From an uncultured Devosia sp. (GTDB lineage Bacteria > Pseudomonadota > Alphaproteobacteria > Rhizobiales > Devosiaceae), in NCBI RefSeq assembly GCF_946479885.1, contig NZ_CAMLHM010000088.1, forward strand, positions 1 through 10,274: a DNA stretch of 10,274 bases, given 5' to 3'. The notes under the pieces were generated by a model. The model saw nothing but the letters and a program-made list of their open reading frames with translations. It was not told where the DNA came from and made no database searches. The position numbers and the translations under genes were made by a program. The number at the start of each line of letters is the position of its first letter. Within the stretch, counting starts at the first letter, position 1. Of this stretch, positions 7,210 to 10,274 are shown in pieces.

Positions 7210-8000
7210 AGCTCCTCCACCAGCGCGGGTATCAGCTTTTTCAGCTTTTCCGCGCCCTGCACTGCCATGGTCTTGGTGTGCTCATGGCTGATGTTTTCGG
7301 TCGACAGACCCGCGCCCATATTTGTGATGGACGAGCAGGCCCAGACTTTCATGCCAAGGAAACGCCCGAGAATGACTTCGGGTGCCGTCGACATGCCCAC
7401 GGCATTGGCGCCCAGGCGAATGGCCATCTGGATTTCGGCGATGGTTTCGAAGCTCGGGCCGGAATACCAGAGGTAGATGCCCTCGCCGAGCTTGATGTCG
7501 AGCCGTTCGGCCAGGCCCTGCGCCTTGGCGCGCAGGTCGGGGGCATAGCAGTTGACCATGTTCACAAAGCGGCGGTCGGTGGGCTCACCGATCAGCGGGT
7601 TCATGCCGGCATAGTTGATGTGATCGGAGATCAGCATCAGGTCGCCCGGGCGGAAGCGCTCGTCGAGCGAGCCGGCCGAATTGGTCAGCAGCAGCGTCTG
7701 CGCGCCGATCTCGGCCATGGCTTCGAGTGCCGGGCGCATGGCGGCGGCATTGCCGTGTTCGTAATAGTGCTCGCGGCCGGTGAGGATGGCGACGCGCTTG
7801 CCACCCATGGTGCCAACAAGCAGGTCACGGCCATGGCCGGAAACGCCGCCGCCGGGAAAGCCCTTGAGCTCGGAATAGGGGATGGTGACCTTGTCGGTCA
7901 GCAGATCGCCAATGGCCGACAGGCCGGAGCCGAGCACGATGGCGGCAGCGATGGGCTCCTTGCCCGCGATCTTCTGGATGGTCTTGGACGCTTTGGTCAT
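7206..8000 (-). CDS. punA: Purine nucleoside phosphorylase (trimeric class)
   Basis: Phosphorolysis of purine (deoxy)nucleosides to free base and (deoxy)ribose-1-phosphate in the cytoplasm. The product is 264 aa, normal for the trimeric PNP/XapA/MTAP family. Phosphate site: GSG at 24-26 and GREHYYE at 75-81, with H78 equivalent to human H86. TNSAGSL at 106-112 is the conserved central motif. Base and ribose site: YSGPSFETIAE (179-189) with E189 equivalent to human E201, GMSTAPEVI with M203, and SITNMGAGLS with N227 equivalent to human N243, the 6-oxopurine-recognising residue. The ITNM...GLS...SH stretch resembles E. coli XapA as well as PunA, so hypoxanthine, guanine and possibly xanthine nucleosides are plausible substrates. 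The ATG at 7998-8000 overlaps the cdd stop by ATGA. Its own Shine-Dalgarno is weak, fitting translational coupling. The in-frame extension upstream to 8240 would run through cdd and is rejected. Confidence 0.95.
   Translation of the reverse strand: MTKASKTIQKIAGKEPIAAAIVLGSGLSAIGDLLTDKVTIPYSELKGFPGGGVSGHGRDLLVGTMGGKRVAILTGREHYYEHGNAAAMRPALEAMAEIGAQTLLLTNSAGSLDERFRPGDLMLISDHINYAGMNPLIGEPTDRRFVNMVNCYAPDLRAKAQGLAERLDIKLGEGIYLWYSGPSFETIAEIQMAIRLGANAVGMSTAPEVILGRFLGMKVWACSSITNMGAGLSTENISHEHTKTMAVQGAEKLKKLIPALVEEL
7212..7218 (-). promoter_or_regulatory. Shine-Dalgarno site of deoC inside the end of punA
   Basis: GGAGGAG on the minus strand overlaps the last sense codons of punA and ends two bases before the deoC ATG at 7207-7209; using its first GGAGG the spacing is four. 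With the ATGA overlap it supports this start. Confidence 0.65.
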
Positions 8001-8407
8001 TTGGGCAGGTATTCCGGGCCGAAGGAGTGGGGCAGCAATTGTTCGAGCGTGCAGACGAGCGGTTCGCCGTCGACACCGTGGGAGATCACCGAGACGTTGA
8101 GATCGGCGAATTCCCGGATGCGTTGTCTGCACCCGCCACAGGGTGTGACCGGAGCAGAGCCCGGGCCGGTGACATAGATGCGTGTGATGCGCTTGCCGCC
8201 GCCGGCAATCATGGCGGCGATGGCCGAGGCTTCGGCGCAATTGCCCACGGGATAGGCCGCGTTTTCGATATTGCAGCCGGAATAGATCTTGCCGTCATCG
8301 GCCAGGATCGCCGCGCCCACATGGAAACGCGAATAGGGCGCGTAGGCCTTGGCGCGAATGGCTTCGGCGGCCTTGAACAAGGCCTCGTCGGTCGGGGTTT
8401 TCGCCAT
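7997..8407 (-). CDS. cdd: Cytidine deaminase (tetrameric, zinc-dependent)
   Basis: Cytoplasmic hydrolytic deamination of cytidine and deoxycytidine to uridine and deoxyuridine, which feeds imported cytosine nucleosides into phosphorolysis. The product is 136 aa, the usual size of homotetrameric CDAs rather than the roughly 290-aa dimeric E. coli type. Substrate motif CNIENAAY lies at 45-52. The zinc site is CAEA with C57 and catalytic E59, plus PCGGC with C90 and C93. YSRFHVGAA (25-33) is the conserved N-terminal strand. I chose ATG 8405-8407 because GGAG (8418-8421) lies ten bases upstream; a GTG at 8414-8416 three codons earlier is possible (139 aa) but has GGAG only one base away. The stop overlaps the punA start (ATGA, 7997-8000), so the two are translationally coupled. 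No residue expected in the family is missing. Confidence 0.95.
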   Translation of the reverse strand: MAKTPTDEALFKAAEAIRAKAYAPYSRFHVGAAILADDGKIYSGCNIENAAYPVGNCAEASAIAAMIAGGGKRITRIYVTGPGSAPVTPCGGCRQRIREFADLNVSVISHGVDGEPLVCTLEQLLPHSFGPEYLPK

Positions 8408-8417
8408 CGTCGTCACA

Positions 8418-8421
8418 CTCC
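8418..8421 (-). promoter_or_regulatory. Shine-Dalgarno candidate deciding the cdd start
   Basis: GGAG on the minus strand lies ten bases before ATG 8405-8407 but only one base before GTG 8414-8416. The other purine-rich candidate, AAGGA at 8428-8432, is eleven bases before the GTG and mostly inside the stem of the hairpin 8429-8451, so it would be occluded when the hairpin folds. Confidence 0.45.
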
Positions 8422-8428
8422 GTTCTTT

Positions 8429-8576
8429 CCTTCTCCCCTGAGGGGAGAAGGTGGCCCGAAGGGCCGGATGAGGGGTTCAGCGTCGAGGTTGAGCCTCATG
8501 GCTTTCACCCCTCACCCCAGCTTTGCCAGGTCGCTGCGCTCCCGGCTACGCTACCCTCTCCCCTGAGGGGCGAGGG
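8429..8576. repeat. Type A composite palindromic repeat between the second permease and cdd
   Basis: Occupies most of the gap 8408-8583. The left unit has a perfect 10-bp stem (8429-8438 with 8442-8451, loop TGA) and then a 5-bp stem GGCCC-GAA-GGGCC (8453-8465), followed by GGATGAGGGG. The right unit begins CCCCTCACCCC near 8509 and ends with a stem pairing 8554-8563 with 8567-8576 around TGA, with one T/C mismatch at 8559/8571. The two units are inverted relative to each other around a spacer of roughly 30 bases (about 8477-8505). The left unit, read on the minus strand, has the same architecture as the repeat at 141-190. It resembles short dispersed palindromic repeats known from alphaproteobacterial genomes. 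It would be transcribed in the operon mRNA just before cdd. Confidence 0.8.
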
Positions 8577-8583
8577 AGCAGCC

Positions 8584-9549
8584 CTAGCGCTCCTTGGTGT
8601 AGGGCACGCCACCGGCCTTGGGGCCGACGGCCTTGCCGATGAACCCGGCGAGCAGAATGACGGTCAGCACATAGGGCAGAGCCTGGATGGCCTGCACCGG
8701 AATTTCGATATCGAACAGCCGCGCGCTTTGCAGGCGGATCTGCAGGGCGTCGAGGAAGCCGAAGAGCAGGCAGGTGAACATGGCTGGCACCGGCTTCCAT
8801 TTGGCAAAGATCAGCGCGGCGAGCGCGATATAGCCCTTGCCGGCGGTCATGTTGTTGCCGAAGCCCGAGCCCTGGGCGATGGAGAAATAGGCGCCGGCCA
8901 GGCCGCACAACAGCCCGGTGATGATGACGGCCTGATAGCGGAGCTTGACCACCGAAATACCGGCGGTGTCGACCGCCTTGGGGTTTTCGCCGACGGCGCG
9001 CAGGCGCAGGCCAAAGCGGGTGCGGAACAGCACATAGGCCGTGACCGCCACCATGATGAAGGCGATGTAGACCAGCATGTAGTGGCCCGAGATCAGGTCC
9101 GAATAGATCGGCCCGATAACAGGCACGCCAGCCAGTTCGGTGGCGAATGGCAGGGTGATGGGCGAGAAGCGGCCGCCCTCGCTGAGAGCCGGTGTGCGGC
9201 CGCCCTGCGAAAACCAGGTCTGGCCGAGGAAGGTGGTCATGCCGGCGGCCAGCATGTTGATGGCGACGCCGGCGATCAGCTGGTTGCCCTTGAGCGTGAT
9301 GGCGGCGACGCCCTGCAGCAGCGCGGTGCCGAGCGACACCGCCATGCCGGCGAGGAGGCCCAGCCAGGCCGAGCCGGTCAGCGCGGCGACGGCACCGGCG
9401 GCAAAGGCAGCCGCCAGCATCTTGCCTTCGAGGCCGATGTCGAACAGGCCGGCCCGCTCGGAATACATGCCGGCCAGGCACGCCAGCAGCAGCGGCGTCG
9501 AGAGGCGAATGGTGGCATCGAGAATGGAGAGGACGCTGGCAAGATCCAT
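8584..9549 (-). CDS. Nucleoside ABC transporter permease, second of two (NupC/NupQ/YufQ-like)
   Basis: Integral inner-membrane permease of 321 aa, second half of the importer's membrane channel (BPD_transp_2 superfamily). The chosen start (MDLASVLSIL) has GGAGG at 9556-9560 six bases upstream and follows the first permease's stop by one base, which indicates translational coupling; a longer in-frame start near 9660 would overlap that gene. Near the N-terminus, YSERAGLFDIGLEGKMLAAA (29-48) is the hallmark of this permease subgroup. RAVGENPKAVDTAGISV (184-200) is the cytoplasmic ATPase-coupling loop. NNMTAGKGYIALAALIFAKW (232-251) is also characteristic. Rough membrane segments: 13-28, 45-80, 90-108, 157-176, 206-223, 255-268 and 285-304. 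The length is normal for the family. It is followed by a 176-bp gap holding a palindromic repeat before cdd. Membership in a nucleoside importer is inferred from the cdd-punA-deo context. Confidence 0.92.
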   Translation of the reverse strand: MDLASVLSILDATIRLSTPLLLACLAGMYSERAGLFDIGLEGKMLAAAFAAGAVAALTGSAWLGLLAGMAVSLGTALLQGVAAITLKGNQLIAGVAINMLAAGMTTFLGQTWFSQGGRTPALSEGGRFSPITLPFATELAGVPVIGPIYSDLISGHYMLVYIAFIMVAVTAYVLFRTRFGLRLRAVGENPKAVDTAGISVVKLRYQAVIITGLLCGLAGAYFSIAQGSGFGNNMTAGKGYIALAALIFAKWKPVPAMFTCLLFGFLDALQIRLQSARLFDIEIPVQAIQALPYVLTVILLAGFIGKAVGPKAGGVPYTKER

Positions 9550-9550
9550 G

Positions 9551-10274
9551 TCAGCCCTCCGTCTTGGCTGACGAGACGGCGATGGCTTCGGCCTTCTGTT
9601 CGGGCGTGAACAGCATGAAGGCGCGTTCCAGCGACGGGCGGAACAGCCCTTCCATGGCACCGGTGAACAGGATCACCAGGGCCTGGATGACCACGATCAT
9701 CTCCTTAGTCACCGAGGGCATGACGAATTGCAGTTCCTGCCCGCCCTGATAGAGCGCGCCGAACAGCAAAGCCGCCAGCAGGATGCCGATGGGGTGATTG
9801 CGGCCCATCAGCGCCACGGCGATGCCGACAAAGCCGGCGCCAGCGACGAAATCGAGCACCAGGCGGTTCTGCGTGCCCATGACTTCGTTGATGGCAACCA
9901 TGCCGGCCAGGGCGCCGGAAATGGTCATGGTGATCATGATCATCTTGGAGTTGGAAATGCCGGCATAGCGCGACGCCGTCGGGTTGGCGCCCAGCACGCG
10001 CATGGCATAGCCGAACTTGGTGTGCCAGATCAGGATGTAGCAGCCGATCAGCGCCGCGACGGCGAGGACGATCGACAGGTTGACCGGCGAATAGCCGAAG
10101 AAGGAGAGGAACTGGCGTAGCTGCGGCACACGGCCGGCCACGTCGAGCGTTTCCGATTCCGGCGCCATGGTCGAGGCCGGCTTGAGCACGCGGTTGACCA
10201 TGTAGACCATCAGCGCCGAGGCGATGAAATTGAACATGATGGTGGTGATGACCACGTGGCTGCCGCGCTTGGCC
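9551..10274 (-). CDS. Nucleoside ABC transporter permease, first of two (NupB/NupP/YufP-like; 5' end outside the window)
   Basis: Inner-membrane permease of an ABC importer of the BPD_transp_2 (LivH/RbsC-like) superfamily, subgroup paired with BMP/PnrA-type nucleoside-binding lipoproteins. About 240 C-terminal residues are visible. The frame is open to the window edge, so the start is missing; the GTG at 10253-10255 is an internal Val codon preceded in frame by AKRGSH. Visible features: the segment HVVITTIMFNFIASALM, typical of this subgroup; a membrane span around visible residues 66-83; the cytoplasmic coupling motif MRVLGANPTASRYAGIS (91-107), which should contact the ATPase; and hydrophobic stretches around 111-128, 142-156, 161-174 and 191-206. 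The hydrophilic tail ends AIAVSSAKTEG. The stop lies 1 bp before the next permease start, so the two are probably made as a heterodimer pair. The nucleoside substrate is inferred from the enzymes downstream; other solutes of this superfamily cannot be excluded from sequence alone. Confidence 0.9.
   Translation of the reverse strand, partial: AKRGSHVVITTIMFNFIASALMVYMVNRVLKPASTMAPESETLDVAGRVPQLRQFLSFFGYSPVNLSIVLAVAALIGCYILIWHTKFGYAMRVLGANPTASRYAGISNSKMIMITMTISGALAGMVAINEVMGTQNRLVLDFVAGAGFVGIAVALMGRNHPIGILLAALLFGALYQGGQELQFVMPSVTKEMIVVIQALVILFTGAMEGLFRPSLERAFMLFTPEQKAEAIAVSSAKTEG
9556..9560 (-). promoter_or_regulatory. Shine-Dalgarno site of the second permease
   Basis: On the minus strand GGAGG stands six bases before the ATG at 9547-9549. 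It lies inside the last codons of the upstream permease and selects MDLASVLSIL as the start over the upstream in-frame ATG near 9660. Confidence 0.7.

Noticed and set aside
8000..8240. N-terminal extension of PunA by 80 residues
   Set aside because: It would lie wholly within cdd, has no family similarity, and the ATG at 7998-8000 in an ATGA overlap gives a normal-length protein.
125..8576. CRISPR array or tandem repeat
   Set aside because: The repeats are inverted pairs of three different types spaced kilobases apart, with no regular direct repeat and spacer pattern and no cas gene.

Overview
The window is a single leftward (minus-strand) nucleoside uptake and salvage operon from a GC-rich Gram-negative bacterium, most likely an alphaproteobacterium of the order Hyphomicrobiales (Devosia-like). 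That placement is an inference from the protein sequences, the gene set and the short palindromic intergenic repeats; no rRNA or other marker gene is present.

In transcription order (high to low coordinates) the genes are: the 3' part of an ABC permease cut by the window edge (9551-10274); a second ABC permease (8584-9549); cytidine deaminase cdd (7997-8407); purine nucleoside phosphorylase punA (7206-8000); deoxyribose-phosphate aldolase deoC (6220-7209); a two-domain ALDH16-type aldehyde dehydrogenase (3667-6033); thymidine phosphorylase deoA (2204-3523); phosphopentomutase deoB (846-2063); and uracil phosphoribosyltransferase upp (200-829). The rest of the transporter (ATPase, BMP-type binding lipoprotein) and the promoter should lie beyond 10274.

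The genes form one pathway. The permeases import nucleosides and Cdd deaminates cytidine and deoxycytidine. PunA and DeoA phosphorolyse purine and pyrimidine nucleosides. DeoB converts the pentose-1-phosphates to 5-phosphates, and DeoC splits deoxyribose-5-phosphate into glyceraldehyde-3-phosphate and acetaldehyde. The ALDH is well placed to oxidise that acetaldehyde. Upp recycles uracil to UMP. The ALDH assignment is the most interesting functional inference: its N-terminal unit keeps all catalytic residues, while its C-terminal unit is a shortened pseudo-ALDH module.

The second layer of interest is the intergenic DNA. cdd-punA and punA-deoC overlap by 4 bp (ATGA), the permease pair is 1 bp apart and deoB-upp 16 bp apart. 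Each of the four wider gaps (140-186 bp), and the DNA just past upp, holds a palindromic repeat. Four are composites of two inverted hairpin units around a central spacer. Three sequence types occur. Type A (125-190, 8429-8576) shows compensatory changes in its stems. Type B (2091-2187, 6078-6210) encodes a G-quadruplex motif in every arm, one per strand in each composite. Type C is at 3544-3660. They look like BIME/REP-like elements, possibly acting on differential expression or mRNA stability. No intrinsic terminator with a U tract and no promoter were found.

The first ~120 bases are low-complexity with a run of 14 G and look like a contig-end artefact. I found no CRISPR array, tRNA, rRNA, insertion sequence or phage gene. 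Apart from the repeat layer and the ALDH16 placement, this is an ordinary metabolic operon rather than an obviously new system.
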